From positions 2,413,501 to 2,477,500 of the forward strand of contig OX419336.1 in the NCBI GenBank assembly GCA_948470475.1: a DNA stretch of 64,000 nucleotides, written 5' to 3'. Numbering within the stretch: position 1 is the first letter of the stretch; the number at the start of each line of letters is the position of its first letter. The translations under genes and the position numbers were made by a program. Below the pieces are notes generated by a model, which was given only the letters and a program-made list of their open reading frames with translations, searched no databases and had not been told where the DNA came from. Of the stretch, positions 1 through 12,900 are shown in pieces. Source of the DNA: Galaxea fascicularis (Eukaryota; Cnidaria; Anthozoa; Scleractinia; Euphylliidae).

Positions 1-213
1 AAAACAAATCAGGAGATGCTGTATCTTCTCTCTCGTCTCTTTCTTTGCCTATGTGTTAAAACACCAGATCAGTTAAAAGTTCTTTAATTATTGAAGTTGT
101 TTAATATATTCAGTGCTTCTTTGACTTGACTTGCTTCCATTTAAGGATGACAAAAATTTAATCCAACTGCTTTAAAAGAGAAGGTCACCAACACTCCCAA
201 GTATTTTACACAC

Positions 214-3200
214 CTTTGGTAGTTCTTATTGTTTCTGAGGCAAGGCCCTTCAATAATTTTGGACTCAGTGGCTCAACTTCTACTTGAAGGCTCATCTGAA
301 AGAAAAAAAAAAAAAAAAGGAGAGAGATTTACAGTGAGTGATGGAGATGTTCTCCACTTTTCATCCAAGTGATTTAACAGCTGATGGCAGCTTTCCTGAA
401 ATCTCCACTACATTATGTTTGCGTAGTTAGAATCAACTGACCAAACAAGCATCAGGGAGACAACACTGGCATGCTTGTCCATCTTTTCTTTTTCTTCTTT
501 AATGTCCATTTGTAAAAAAATACCAGTATGACTGTAATGTTGGAATTACTGGATGCATGATAATATAATACATTTGCTACTGTGTGTGTGTGTCACAATG
601 GGACTGAGTTGATTTTTAGGACGGTGATGTGTATTTTAAGTACTTCATTAATACAACTGAAAAAAAGTTAATTTTACCACGTCTTGCAGGGTACCACACA
701 TCTTTCTCCTTTCTTCCAGTCTTTCTGCCTCAATTTTGCTCATCATTAAAGCTTGCTGGTGTAAACAAGACACTTGATATTAAAATGATGTGCAGAGCCA
801 CAAATAACTGTGGGTCATCGGACAATGTCCAACTAAAATCGGCCCAAGTCTGATGAAATCTTAACTTTGGTCTGACATTCTGTGCAGACAAATCTTTTTA
901 CCAAATAGTAAGGAAATAATGATAAATATCCAACCACTTCCTGCTTTGTCTCACCAAAATAGAGACTTGGTTGGACACTTTCTTGAAAGGTCATATTATG
1001 TCCTTTCAAGAAAGAAAAATTATTTGCAGTCCTAATCTGCATATTAAGGTACATGTACATTGTAAGGTTTATAAATCATGCTGAACTAAAGGATTTACTA
1101 GTTTATTTACCTGCAAAAACCAGATAATAATAATAATAACAATAATAATAATAATCAGGTTTTTGAAACAGTGGACATCCACATAGTGGCTCTTATCATC
1201 AGCTGTATCTAGATTAAATTTGAATTTGGGAATGAGCATAAGTTGGTGGAATTTCTGGGATTGCAAATGCCAATAATTTTATTGAGATTCTGTTTAAATT
1301 CATCATGTTCCATTCACCAGAATTCACTTGGAACCCAACCAAATGACCAGGCGTACAGGCAAAATTGCCAAAAACAAAAACAAAGTGGAAGGGGAAGGTG
1401 AATGAATGCGCATTTTGGACTAGCTCTGAAGAAATCTCTTTCTGAGAAATTTCTATTCTAGTAAAAGAAGGGTCACTCCAATCCAACCACAATTCTGAAA
1501 ATTTGACATAAATAGCATCAATTCCCTCTACGTGTTTATTACAATAAAATATCTCCACTTTTGTAGCATTTTCCAAAACTGGACAAACTCTAGACCTTAA
1601 AAGAAGAAATGAAAGCCCCTTCTCTTTCACTATACTTAAATTCCTCCATGGCTTTACTTCACCACGGACAGTTTGTAAAATTCAAGAAAAAGAGAAAGTA
1701 AGCATGCAAGGACGCAAGAAACATTTAGCAAGCAAACAGGTCTGATCAAGTAATTTGGTGTTTCCAAGGATACACACACTCACCTGTAACTGCTCCCACT
1801 CTTCATCAATTCCATTGTTACCTGTGTGCAATTCCAATAAAAAGGCTGGAGTTTTTCTGAACAGTCCCTGGGATGCCTATGTAATCCCAAGGGATATCAA
1901 CTGACCCCAAATTAATTCTAGGTATGTTAATTATTAAAACACTAAGGTTACAATTCCAAAATAAAAAGCTAACCAATTTGACACAGGGCTTTGCCTACTT
2001 CTGTAGGGTGCTGAGGGCCAGCCTTTTTGACTGTTAATTTCTGTAACTATAAAGCTTCAAAGTGGACAAGTGGCTAGTCCGTCACCATGATCAGTTCAAG
2101 AGATTGCTTAGCTATGCCACAAACTTTTCCCAACATCTCAGACTGACCACTTCATGGATATTGTTAGAAAAACTTTAAGGCTAAAGGTTAAGAAATTAAA
2201 CCATGTTTCTCTAAGAATTTAAACTGACTTCCCATAAGGAGAATATAATAAGCATAGTCTTTTAACAACCCACTCAATATTCATGAGCTGTTCCCTAAAA
2301 AATGACAAAGTGAGGCTCATTTTATAGATTAAATAATAAAAGATTTTTTAGATATTCTTACTTGAAAACTGCGGTTCATGTATAGCTTCTCTTTTCAGTC
2401 GTCTTGTTCTTAATCTTGAGGTTCTATCAGTAGCTGCAGCTCTGAACCCCTGAATTCCAAAACAATTTTTTGTTGTTTCATTTCTGAAATTTGAGGTTTT
2501 GTTCTGAGGTGCCTCATTTTTTCAGTGACATAATAACACACCCCCAATAAAAACCTCAGAGGGCCCTCCCTCAAGTAATGAGATCATTATGGTAGTGACA
2601 ATGATATAGAGAACAACAATGAAGGTATTGATCTAGCCAATTTTTCCTCCCCTAACCAAGGTCATCAAAAAGCACAGACAACCAGCAATATCGCTGATTA
2701 CTTTCCTAGTTTCACCAGCAACCATTTGCCCATAAAAAGAGAAAAATGTAGGAGAAATAATGGTGTTGTTACCCAATGAGTGCCATATGCTTTCCTGGCT
2801 TGACAGCCCTGCCTAACCGAACAAGTTATTATTAATGTTGGTTAGGAGAGGGGAAGGTGCATGGTTGCCCAGACGCTGACAGTGATCTTTAATAATCTAT
2901 GCTCCCCTGGCTTGATAAAAATATGTTTTAAACGGTCGGGAAACATACACACACAGACAGATATAAAGAAAGCTCCTTGCAACCACTCCTTGCCAGAAAA
3001 TTATCTGCAGATCCCCGTCTACTTTGTAAAATAGATATCTACTTGTCATCAGTTTACAAAATAAATAAAATCTGTAGAATTATCCTGTCAATCAAAAATG
3101 ACAGAGATAATCTTGAGATTAGCAAGTGTTTCAAATTGCTGCTTTTGCAATCAATGAAATACAATAGAACTACTTCAAAAGGTATTTCTATCTGCAAGAA

Positions 3201-3672
3201 ATAGTGAACAATATAAAGCAAAACATGAATATACAATGTAGCTAAAAGGCACAACTCATTCCTTGAATGATTTGTTCTGAGCCCCGCAATTTCTTTACCA
3301 CCATTTTAATCCTCAAATATTCTAATTCCTTTAAAAAAAAATGTTGGTTTCAACGATGTTACAAATTTCTGACGAACAAAAACGTTTTGAATTTCCACAG
3401 GCAAAAATAGTGGCAAAAGGCACGTGGGAGGAGTTAACACCCTTCTATCCCTGTGTATCTGCATGTTTAGGAAGAGCAGCTGTCAATTTTTTAGCAAGCT
3501 ACAAATACGAAATAACACAGCGCACAAAAAGTATTTCAACACTAACCGAACTTATTTCCTCGACTTCATCGTCCTCGTCGTCGATTATTTCAACTTGGCT
3601 CTTCTCAGCTCCTGGACGAACAACATTACCCAAATTTCTTTGTCCAGTGGCTTCACGCCAATTTCGACTCAT
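214..3672 (-). CDS. Unrecognised multi-exon gene, 5' part (partial)
   Basis: Proposed exons on the minus strand: 3547-3672 (start codon at 3672, 42 codons, acidic DDEDDEVEE stretch near residue 31), 2362-2449 (basic TSRLRTRRLKRE run), 1784-1821 (NNGIDEEWEQLQ), 1328-1651 (108 codons) and 214-295. Each is bounded by AG and GT, and the phases chain 0-1-0-0-1, which is the main reason to believe the model. The gene continues off the left edge. I do not recognise the product. The acidic-then-basic N-terminus suggests a nuclear or regulatory protein, but that is inference. The 1328-1651 exon has a weak acceptor and an uncertain 3' end, and another exon may lie between it and 295. Its 5' end is 248 bp from the small plus-strand gene, so the two are divergent. 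Confidence 0.5.
1123..1155 (+). repeat. (TAA)n microsatellite
   Basis: AATAATAATAATAACAATAA and more, in the 3' part of the first minus-strand gene model. Confidence 0.7.
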
Positions 3673-3920
3673 CTTTTTGCGAAGGTCGCCTTTTGAATTA
3701 ATTTTGAATTAAACACAAACCATTACTGTGAATGATAGATTCTCAATATTTTTCCACCTTTACGACCACACTGAATGTGCTTTTTCACGGCAAAACACTG
3801 TCCCGCCCGCAAGGGCCCTTGCGAACAGAAATCCAAAATGGCGCGCGGCCATTCCGAAAGAACTGGGTACCAGCTGTAGTTTTGTTGGGCCGAGTGCTCG
3901 TCCGGCGAGCGCCTTTGAGC
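3673..3920. promoter_or_regulatory. Divergent promoter between two head-to-head genes
   Basis: This 248 bp gap separates the start codon of the minus-strand gene from that of the small plus-strand gene. It is more GC-rich than its surroundings (CCCGCCCGC near 3801, GCGCGCGGCC at 3841). It holds CCAAAATGGCG at 3833-3843, which fits the YY1 consensus. No TATA box is evident. The layout is that of a bidirectional housekeeping promoter; activity is inferred. Confidence 0.5.
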
Positions 3921-6527
3921 ATGAAGTTGTGGAACAGAGCCTACAGATGGTATGGAAGAATTGCCGTACGATCAAGACAGTTGAGGATTCTGTTCATATA
4001 CTATGCAAATCTTTGGAAGTAAGTCCACTGAGGTTTATTTAAGACACGTCATAAAGTTGTCGACCGTCATAAACCACAGAAAACTCGTTCCTTGTTCTAC
4101 TGTGGGCCATTCTATTTAATATCCACACCCCCACTATGGATGAGGTTGCCAAGAATTTACCCCCTAAGAAAAGAAGATCAAAGTGCCGAAACAATACCCC
4201 CGTCAGAAGTAAGCCAAATTTTGTACTTCCCATAAGAAAAAATCCCAAGATCAAAGGATGCAGAGTGGCTCACCCCCTCAGCAATGACTTTGCCCACCCC
4301 CTTCAGAAAATGTCATCCATAGGAGAGAGTGGGGATATTAAATGGCCCTGTACTGCCATTACACTGACTACAATTGCATATGAACGTGACTCCTACCCAG
4401 GATGTTGAAACATAACAACTAAAACAACCTATTGATAAGTTAACGTAAACTTGAACTATTGGCAAAATGTATGGAAAACGTAAATGATGAAATGAATCAG
4501 TCTTTTTGTAGTTCATTTATCTAGCTCTATCAATTAATTACTTAATGAATCAATCTATTTTACCTAGTGATTACCTAAGTATATTCTGTAAATAATTACC
4601 CCTCACTAGTCACTGCACTGTGGTAGTGGCCAACTTGAAAGCTCTGCTCCTTTGGCCACTATGCACTATTTCAAATTAATGCCTAGTATACATGTAAGCT
4701 AGCTTTGCTTTGTTTCTCTCTTTTTTACTTTTTCTTTTTTTATTCTTGCAAATTAATATTATGTTTGAATAAGTGTGAAACTGAAATTTAATTCAGTAGG
4801 TGCATGTTTTTAAGTGTGTTTTTTTATGTAGACCATCAACAGTATTGACAGTATTGGATATTTTTGAGAAATAGCTTTTAAAATAAACATAAAAATTAGG
4901 ACTAATTTGCTGTACTGTGTTTTTGCTTTCCCTTTCCATTAGCTATAGGTTGACTGTTATTGTTACGAAAAATTATTGCGTGACTCGCGTTACTGTCTGG
5001 AAATGTCTAGAATCTTCTGCATATTTAATTAGTGCTGTATCATCATGATTCAATAATTCTATTTTAAGCCGTTTGCATATGTCGCTGTAAATAGTTTCTT
5101 ATTGTGATGTTACTTTATTTAGCCGAGTCAGAAAGTTCTGGAATCTTTTGTTGTAAAGTATATAAGCCGATCGGTGAAGCTTTAGAGTTTTCTTAAGTAG
5201 AGAAGAAAGTCTTAGAGTCTTAGTGAGAAGAGAGTGACAGAGGTCGCGTATACATTTGGCAGAGGCCGTGTTTATTGAAGTGTGACAGAGGTCGCGTGTA
5301 CATTTGGTAGAGGCCGTGAGCATTGAAGTGAGACGGAGGTCGAAGTGTAATTTTACAAGCCTAGTGTGAGCTTATTGTGAGGCCTTGTGTGGAGTTTACT
5401 ACATTTGTTTGGAATAAATAACCTTGTTGCTGTTCCGACAACCCTGCGTTCTGTTTAGACTGTCAACAACCCACTTCTCAACACAACGAACTCGTAACAG
5501 TTATGCAGAAAATGTTCTGATGTTTTTTGATCAATTTCAAAAGATTCTTACATCGTGTTCCAAGTTGAGATTATAGACTTGTTTCTATTTCCGTAGGTAC
5601 AACTCTCAAAAGGCTGTTGAGAGCCTTTTATATGGCAGACCACGGCAGACAAAGCATGTGCCATTCATGGTAATTGATGTTATTGAAAATGTTGGGATAT
5701 TTAGTTTACTGTCATTTTGTAATTCAGTTGGTATGTTGTTACAGTTTAACCATTTGAAAAATATTATATCTCATGTTTTTCCCTGGAAAGCAGAGCTAAG
5801 ACTGCTCCACAGACCCCCTCTTTCACTGACTCTCATCCTACACTTATATTGTGGTGTCTACATCTAGCTTCCATGTACAGCAATGAATATTGCAATCAAA
5901 TTAGGCTGTTAAGGCATATAAACATTAACAAATTCTTTCATTGATGTCTCCACTGAAGGGGACCTACTATAATAGGGATTGCTTCTCAATTCTTGATAGG
6001 AATGTGGCACCTGTTTCTCCAATAATATTATTCCTGACTCTTTTTCAGATGAAAAAATTCCATTTTCCACACCCGGTTTCAGACCCTGCCTCTAAATTCT
6101 ATATCTGTTTTCAGACCTGACGTTGTGTTTACAAATTTTCCCATTGGCTTTTTTGTACCTGGTAGTTAAGCTTTGCATACCTGGTAATTAAGCTTTGCAT
6201 CAGGATTGAAGTCAAGAATTGATAAAATTCATCTGAAATGATATGGTTACTTCTCTTTTCTGGAGTTGAAAAGACAAATACATTTATACGCATACCCAAT
6301 TTAGGGCCATAATGCTCAAAATCTATCATGTATCACTGGTTTTGTTCTGTTTCCAGATCACGAAAAATATGAGAAATTCACTTTCTTCTTTGGGTTACAC
6401 TGAGGCAGACATTGACAAAATGACACCGGGTGAAGCTTCAGATGCAATAAACCACTGCATAAGAAAGTCTACCAAAGCAATTCAAGGTTCTGAGATTCAA
6501 AAGGACAAATTCACTGGTGTTCCATGA
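3921..6527 (+). CDS. Small conserved-looking protein, 113 aa, three exons
   Basis: Exons are 3921-4018, 5597-5669 and 6357-6527 (stop TGA). Phases 2 and 0 join in one open frame, and the alternative frame of exon 1 hits a stop in exon 2. The N-terminus is rich in Arg, Trp and Tyr with almost no acidic residues (MKLWNRAYRWYGR), like a mitochondrial targeting sequence. The C-terminal half (SLGYTEADIDKMTPGEASDA) looks like a compact helical module resembling UBA-type folds. I cannot name the family. An in-frame upstream ATG at 3732 would add 63 residues, but the 3921 start gives the better presequence and leaves a clear promoter. Intron 1 carries a MITE and a solo LTR. Confidence 0.62.
4104..4350. 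mobile_element. MITE-like inverted-repeat element
   Basis: The left end GGGCCATTCTATTTAATATC and the right end GATATTAAATGGCCC are inverted copies. The arms continue imperfectly for about 40 bp (CCACTATGGATGA against TCATCCATAGGAG). No transposase is encoded. It lies in intron 1 of the small gene. A target duplication was not resolved. Confidence 0.6.
4961..5499 (+). mobile_element. Solo LTR of an LTR retrotransposon
   Basis: This 539 bp unit starts TGTTACGA and ends TCGTAACA, an exact 8 bp inverted repeat. It is flanked by a perfect 5 bp target duplication, GTTAT at 4956-4960 and 5500-5504. It contains a TATA box (TATATAAG near 5160) and AATAAA near 5414, the normal U3-R-U5 order on the plus strand. 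Between them, a roughly 46 bp motif (GACAGAGGTCGCGT...AGAGGCCGTG) occurs in tandem. No internal retroviral genes are present, so it is the product of LTR-LTR recombination. The 5 bp duplication fits Gypsy or BEL types; the superfamily is not determined. Confidence 0.85.
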
Positions 6528-7356
6528 GATGTTAGTGAGATATCACAACAGCAGCTTATGAATTGTACAACTGCAGTGTATTGTTGAGCACCCATCATCA
6601 GCTGTCTTCTTGTTTCCTTGATTTCAAAGGTGTTAAGGCGTCAGTTGAAAAACTATGTCGAGAAAAAACTGAAGACGTACTCTGTTATCTCAGTTAGGGT
6701 CACGGTAGGATGCAAGAATTTATCGCTTCATTGACTTAAAATGAGAACGAAAACTGAGGCCTTCCAAAGGGTGGTCTCACGCTTTGACACTCGTTTACGA
6801 CTCTGTCTGTTACCTGTTTGGTTAGGGACAAATCATGGCAAATGTCATTATTTCAAAGAAAAGAAGAAGAATTGAAATTGAATTGTCCCTGTCGCAAACT
6901 GTTGTGCTTTTCTGTCAATTTCTGTTGGTGGTTAGTGTTTTGGGAAAAGATTGTCGCCTGATTCAGAGCCTAGTCAATTGCCCTTGGAAGGCCTTGGAAT
7001 TGCCCCCTTGTAACTAGAAAATGCTGATTATAAATGTCACAGTAGGAAAACAAGGTTATTACTACCAAACAAAACAATAACAAGAATAGCGGTAACAGCA
7101 AAAGGTGCAGGTGTGTGGTGGCCGAGAGGTTGTCCATAAACCTGTTCTGTGACCAGAGAAATGGTTATAGATGCAAGTATTTTGTGAGTACAGCCAACTG
7201 TTTTTGCACACTCAAGTTTGGCCTTGACTTAAGATTCATAAGCTCACTGGAATGACCTATGCACCTATGGTTTATTGTACCGTTAAACTCATACTTTCTC
7301 TTGAAACTCCTTGTTACTACCTGTACTTACAGCTATGTTATGAAAGTAATACACCC
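6528..7356. other. Intergenic, nothing recognised
   Basis: This is the 3' flank of the small gene. I see no coding exon with convincing splice sites, no RNA gene and no clear repeat. Short ORFs here have no protein-like composition. Confidence 0.5.
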
Positions 7357-7492
7357 CATTTTCTATGGGTTTCCCAGTGTAATAAACCCACTTCAGATGT
7401 TGAGAGAGCACTCAAAAACCTTTTCTAATAGCTTTCCCGTGTTCTCCCAACATCCGCGTGGGTTTATTACGCTGGGAAACCCATAGAAAATG
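7357..7492. mobile_element. Palindromic MITE, 136 bp
   Basis: CATTTTCTATGGGTTTCCCA at the left end pairs with TGGGAAACCCATAGAAAATG at the right. The arms continue through GTGTAATAAACCCA and TGGGTTTATTACGC, and less perfectly to near the centre. The whole unit can fold into one hairpin. Confidence 0.7.
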
Positions 7493-7586
7493 CGGTCTAA
7501 TGCTTAAAGCCAAATACACACAAGTAAGTTTTGCCTTGATAAGTTTTATTTGCTGGCCGGGTGTGTAAAGAAAAAACCTTGTCAAG

Positions 7587-7677
7587 TTTATCCTTGACAA
7601 GTGCACTTTACTCAAAAGCTACAGTAGCATGCTAGGTTTTTGAGCAAGTGCACTAGTCAGCACTTGTCAAGGAAAAA
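7587..7677. repeat. Short inverted repeat
   Basis: ATCCTTGACAAGTGCAC on the left pairs with CACTTGTCAAGG on the right, and ACTCAAAAGCT pairs partly with GGTTTTTGAGC nearer the loop. It is followed by degenerate repeats of AATGTAATAACG to about 7780. It is probably a decayed element. Confidence 0.4.
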
Positions 7678-7939
7678 CTTTTGACGCAAAATGTAGTAAC
7701 TTCGTTAACGCAGAATGTAATAACGTTTGACAAAAAACGTAATAGGTAACAGAAAGTAACGAAGCTTGTAATAGCGTTTTCAGCGGCCTTTACAGCTAGT
7801 GTATGAGCATGAGCGAAGAAAAATATTAACTAGTGCTTACCTTTCTGTTTCTAATTCGTCGAATATTTCGATTTCGATTTCAAACTCGTACTATAGCACC
7901 TGTAATTCCACCAGTGTTGCGTAGGTTTACGAAGGAAAA

Positions 7940-8283
7940 CAGACCAGTGTGTGAGCTGGCAGCGTGCGGGAGGTCGCGGGTTCAGACCCCGGCCGGACCA
8001 ACACTCAGGGTCTTTTAAATACTTGAGGAGAAAGTGCTGCCTCTGTAAGGACATCTGCAAATGGTTAGACTTTCTAGTCTTCTAAACCGTAGGCCCCGTC
8101 TCACAACTCTTCATAATTGATTCTGTGGGATGTAAAAGAACCCACACACTGTTCGAAAAAGAGTAGGGGACGTAGTTCCCGGTGTGGTGGTCTATCTCAT
8201 TCGTTGGTTAAATGCTCGGAGATATTAGCTGCATAAGCTACTCTAAAATCCGAGGGTAAAAAAGTAATGTAATGTAATGTAAT
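7940..8283 (+). mobile_element. tRNA-derived SINE
   Basis: The head carries GTGCGGGAGGTCGCGGGTTC followed by AGACCCCGG, a good polymerase III B box in a tRNA-like context. A roughly 280 bp body follows. The 3' end is a short tandem tail of TAATG units (8266-8282). There is no coding capacity. The A box is degraded, so the 5' end is approximate. This is not a functional tRNA because the 3' stem is absent. Confidence 0.6.
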
Positions 8284-8532
8284 CAACTTTTGATGACACC
8301 TGCACCTTGATTGGGCTGCCTGTGGTCTAAGCTAAGCGGCTTAAATGTCCATCCCTTCAGGCTTCGTGTTAACAAATGTACAGTAGCAATTTGACGACCC
8401 AGAATCCACCAGTTTTTATTAAGCACTGCCGCGTTTTTCGTAAATCTGAATCGCTTCCAAAATAAAAAAGTAGCAAAAACGATCAAAACGGACAAAGTGT
8501 ATCCCGAATAGCCAACGGGAGAGTAAACATAA

Positions 8533-8895
8533 TAGGGGCCTTAAGCAACGACGACGACGACGGCAACGAGACCGCCACAAAACAATGGGATTAATGAGCC
8601 AAAACAATACTCTGCACGTGCGTTTTACATTTTGGTACATTACTTTGCCGTTCTCTACAAAACAACAACGTGAAATGACCAAATTTTAGGTTTTCTCGAG
8701 AACGTGAGCGCATGACAGCAAATTTTTCTTTCGTTTTCTTTGCTTTAACACCGTTGTCAGTGATTTAGGCTCTGGACAGCTCACCAGCATTTTTCACGTT
8801 AAACAAATTGGAATAATCGCAAAAGAGTTACAAAAACGAGAAGTTATAAGTGGCGTTCTAGTTGCCGTCTTCGTCGTCGTTGCTTAAGGTCCCTA
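8533..8895. mobile_element. MITE with CGACGACG-rich terminal repeats (copy 1)
   Basis: The left end TAGGGGCCTTAAGCAACGAC and the right end GTCGTTGCTTAAGGTCCCTA are inverted. The arms run on through (GAC)n and GGCAACGAG. The interior is shared in the same orientation with the copy at 17876-18211 (for example GTGAAATGACCAAATTTTA and TTTTCTCGAGAACGTGA). No transposase is present. Confidence 0.75.
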
Positions 8896-9344
8896 ATAAC
8901 TGCCATCGCTCCGGGCAGTTGTTTCCCGCGAACTTTTTTCCCTCTCCACAAGAAATATGAAAACGTCAGAAATTAAGGATTTCGTTCTGCTGAAAAGAAA
9001 GGTATTTCAAGGCGGAAGAACCCAGCCTCCTCGCGTAATACGATGTTTTCGTCATTCTGAACGGTGGTATCCGTGTACAGCGGTTTTCAATCGAGTGTCG
9101 AGAAACCAAAACCAAGGCAATTACTCTGACAAATCACAAGAGACCCAAACAGCCCAATGAACCAATCAGAACACGAAGCAATCCCATGTGGAATATACCG
9201 GTCTTAAGCGCGGGAAAATTCGCGCGTGCAACTCGCGATTGGTTCTACTTCCTCATTGGCTGAGAAAGAGGCGGGAATTTTGTCAACCAATCACAGAGCT
9301 GAGCGGAGTAAAGCAAAACCGAAAAAACGCAAATTAGGGGCGCA

Positions 9345-9916
9345 ATCCATTCAACCAAAACTTCTGGACCGAAGTTTCGAAGTTTCTTGAAGGCGAACAG
9401 AACGCGAAGAAGTGTTTCTTGCCCTGATTTGTCGTCTTCCCATCGCTCAAGTGTTCTCTCGTGATCAAGTTGACTTGCGAGACCTCAGTCTCATCGGGAA
9501 TGAAAGAAGAATCTTCAACATAAACATAAGACAATAAAAATGGCGGGAGTTTGATTGGAGTTTGGTTGCTCGAGACAATGAAAACGTGGAAATAGACCGT
9601 TTTAAAAATTCGCTTGCGAAGCAGCTATGTACCTGTTGTAGTTGCACATGAATGTAAAAGCAACAGCGACCAATCAGCTGCTAAAAAACCACAATTACTG
9701 CACAGAAAACTCTCCATGCTGTCCATGTCGAAAATCAACCTGAAAGTACCGAACAGAGAGATGTTGGACACGAGAATGGGTCGGAAATGTCAAATGGAAC
9801 AGTAATTTTCCAGTCCGACCGGTCCAACTGAACCAACGGGTCCACCTCGAAAGGTTGGACCAAACTGATCCATTGAGTTTTGGATCGAAATTTCCGGAAA
9901 TTTTGGTTCAATGGAT
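9345..9916. mobile_element. Inverted-repeat element, 572 bp
   Basis: The left end ATCCATTCAACCAAAACTTC and the right end read in reverse, ATCCATTGAACCAAAATTTC, match over about 35 bp including TGGACCGAAGTTTCG-like sequence. The interior is non-coding. The target duplication is unclear. Confidence 0.6.
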
Positions 9917-12900
9917 CACGTCGTAGAATTTGGTTTTATAAACGCAGTTGATAATGTGAATTGACCACCGTGCAGGGATTCTAAAAGCGGACGTTTGGAG
10001 CGTTAGCCCTTCGTCATAGCGAATCCGACACTCAATTGAAAAGCACTTTAATGTTTCCGATCATATCATGAACATCACCTTGTAAGACGTGTCTCTTCAT
10101 ATGTATTACAATTATTGATTGCCTGAGCATCCTGTTTTTATCTGCTGAATCTGATGCAAAGCAAATATTTTGAAAGACGGAAAGTGCAGAAGGAATGATA
10201 ATGTAGAATGAAGGAGATAGAAAAGATTGCAAAGTTTGTTTTATTTTTCTGCAACGTGTATCGAGTTTTGAACGATGTGACAGCGTTGCAAGGGCGTGTT
10301 CTCATTGATTAACGCCTTTTTGTTTTCGCTTCTAAAGAACTGTTCAAATTTTGCTCAGGAAGCCAGTGACTGTGGCCGAGATAAGATTTTATTGCATAGG
10401 AGGGAATAAAACTCTGCAGAAAGTCCGACGTCGTTTCTACTCTCAGTTGCATCATAAAAATCTGTAGCACACAGAAGTGGTAATATGCGCAACAAACAAT
10501 CGCAACTTTCAATGTAGTCATCAATTGCAGGACGAGTTGAAAGATAATTTGCCCGATGTAATTTTACCTTAGTTTAGTTTCGAGTTGAAAAGCTTTCTTC
10601 TATTTACACGAAGAGCCTCTTTTTACAACTTATCGGTACAACAAGAACAAGGGAAACACCAACAAAATGAGGTTTAGGATTCTCCTTTGTGACCTGGAAG
10701 AAAAATTTCAAAAAGAAAACGAAACTGTAAGTGAAGGCAGCACTGTCTTGAACCTACGGTTCATGTTTTAGATCGGTGCGTGCAGCAGAAATGGAAATGT
10801 TGTCCAATGCTAAAGAACGATAATTTCCGTTCATTCTTGCCGATATATACGCTGTGGAATAAATTGAGTACCCTAAGGGTCGTTCGTTTGTTGCAAATAA
10901 ACTCTAAGAGGGCGCCACAAGCGTTCCATTCATATTTCAAAAGGTTGAACCAGAAATTTTCACCAAATGAAAAGAACCCCCTGGTGTTGGCAAAATAATT
11001 GTCGGAAAAGAATTATAGCACCCACTTACAACACTCTTAGCGCAATGGTGGGGTACATCATGGAATTTTTCTCAAGCTGTTAAGATTCGGTTTTAAAAAG
11101 AAATGAAGTCGTTTGAAAGCAGCTGAGTGATAGATGGATTTTCATTTTTGAACTCGCCTGTGAGCAGGTGCGAGCTGTCAAAGTCTTCAGACAAATATAT
11201 CACAAATTGAACAACTAGCCGATCTACCTCATTTAAAATTTGCCAGCCGCGAGAAAAAATGTTTGACGGGAGTATATTAATTTAACAATTCATTATTTTG
11301 TCAAAGGTCAAATTGTCTGAAACTAGACCTACTGAAAGTCATATTTCTTGATATGTTTGCCCTGAATAAAAGATTTTAATACGAAAAGATGGCTTTAACA
11401 ATTCGCTATATTTTATGTCTTGGCCGCGTTGTCATGTCACAACAAAGAATTCCCCAATGCTTACGAGTGCGATGTTTAACAAGAGGCTCTGTTTGTTTAA
11501 TTTATTTTGCAGGGATTTGGACGATTTTGGAGTTGTTGTTTTAGGAAAGCTGTGAAAATCAACCGAATACAGAGGTCGGTTTAAAACAAAATAGAAATTT
11601 AAATGCTCATTAAAAATAAACGAATTATTCAGGCGTAACCAGCCGTTTATCCCTGTGGTAATCTAGGCTTAGGACATTCTTTTTATCCTGGACTATTTCC
11701 AAGCGGATATTATTAACTAAACTTTCATCAAATTCGCCAAATTGAAGTTCTCTTATTGTGTTAATAAAGACAGAATTGGGCGCAAACAAGGAGTTAACGT
11801 ATCATTTATCATGATAATCTAGATTTTGGCCATTTTCCGATTTTGTGTTCTTATCAAATATACGCAAAGTGTTTTTGATAAGAACACATGCCTTGCTATT
11901 TATTTTAGGGCGGGCTAACATTGCTTTCATGGTGCCCGACTTGTTGCGAACGAACACAAATTTCTTTAAATGCCCTCGCCAGTTTTGCGCGCGTGCATGA
12001 AACGTTTCGTCGCGAATATACCTGTAGTTTCAGTTCTCTGCTTAACGAATCAGTGATACACATTCCTACTCAAACGTATCCAGTCCGACTTCTTCACTTA
12101 TATCAAATGCAATTCTAACATTGATTTTTTTAAATATCCCGAGATACCAGCCTTTGCATGAAAACTATCCAGCATTAAAATGTTACAGTATTAAAGAGTA
12201 TTATTTCTAAGGTCAGTGCTGTTTGGCTAAGGTCGCATTCTTAAAATAAGGATCGAAACCTTTTTAATGTCTGTGCCGGATGGAAGCTTAAAGTAAGTCC
12301 TCGTAAATGAGAGACATTTAGCAGTATTTCCTTCTTCTTTTCTGTTAGCAAGTAGTTGCAGTCTCGGGGTAATCCGCGTAAATACACATAACTCCTCTTT
12401 CGTGTAATTTTGCCCGTTCTTTCCGACAGCTTGGTTTGACAAAGAACTTCGATGTATTCCTCTTTCACCTTACGGTAACTTATCCTTTGACTTTAGTTTA
12501 TTTGTAAGTACCGGATGAGCTATATATTTTCATCTACGAGTGGATTATCTGTAAAACAACACTGCCTCCCTTAACACGCTTAAGGACCGCATAACTGAGC
12601 GACCACGAAAGAACAACAACGAAAAAATGAAAACGTTACTTGAACAGTGAAATTCACGTTGTCTGATCTTTTTCGCAATTATTTCGACGCGTTCAAGTTT
12701 TTTGTATTCTTCACAATGTAACCGAACTGCCCACAGACTGAAATTGAAAGAATGAGTTAAGTTCTGTGGCCACCTTTTTCGTAAAACCCTTCATTGCTAT
12801 CTCACCTTACCGTTTTGAAGACAGCGGCAAGGAGTATTGAATATCAGAATTTATAATACGTGACGGATCATCTTTATTCAGCTGATTAAACCAGTTTTGT

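Noticed and set aside
833..1060. 75-codon minus-strand ORF as an extra exon of the left gene
   Set aside because: No good acceptor/donor pair in phase with neighbours was found; left out of the model.
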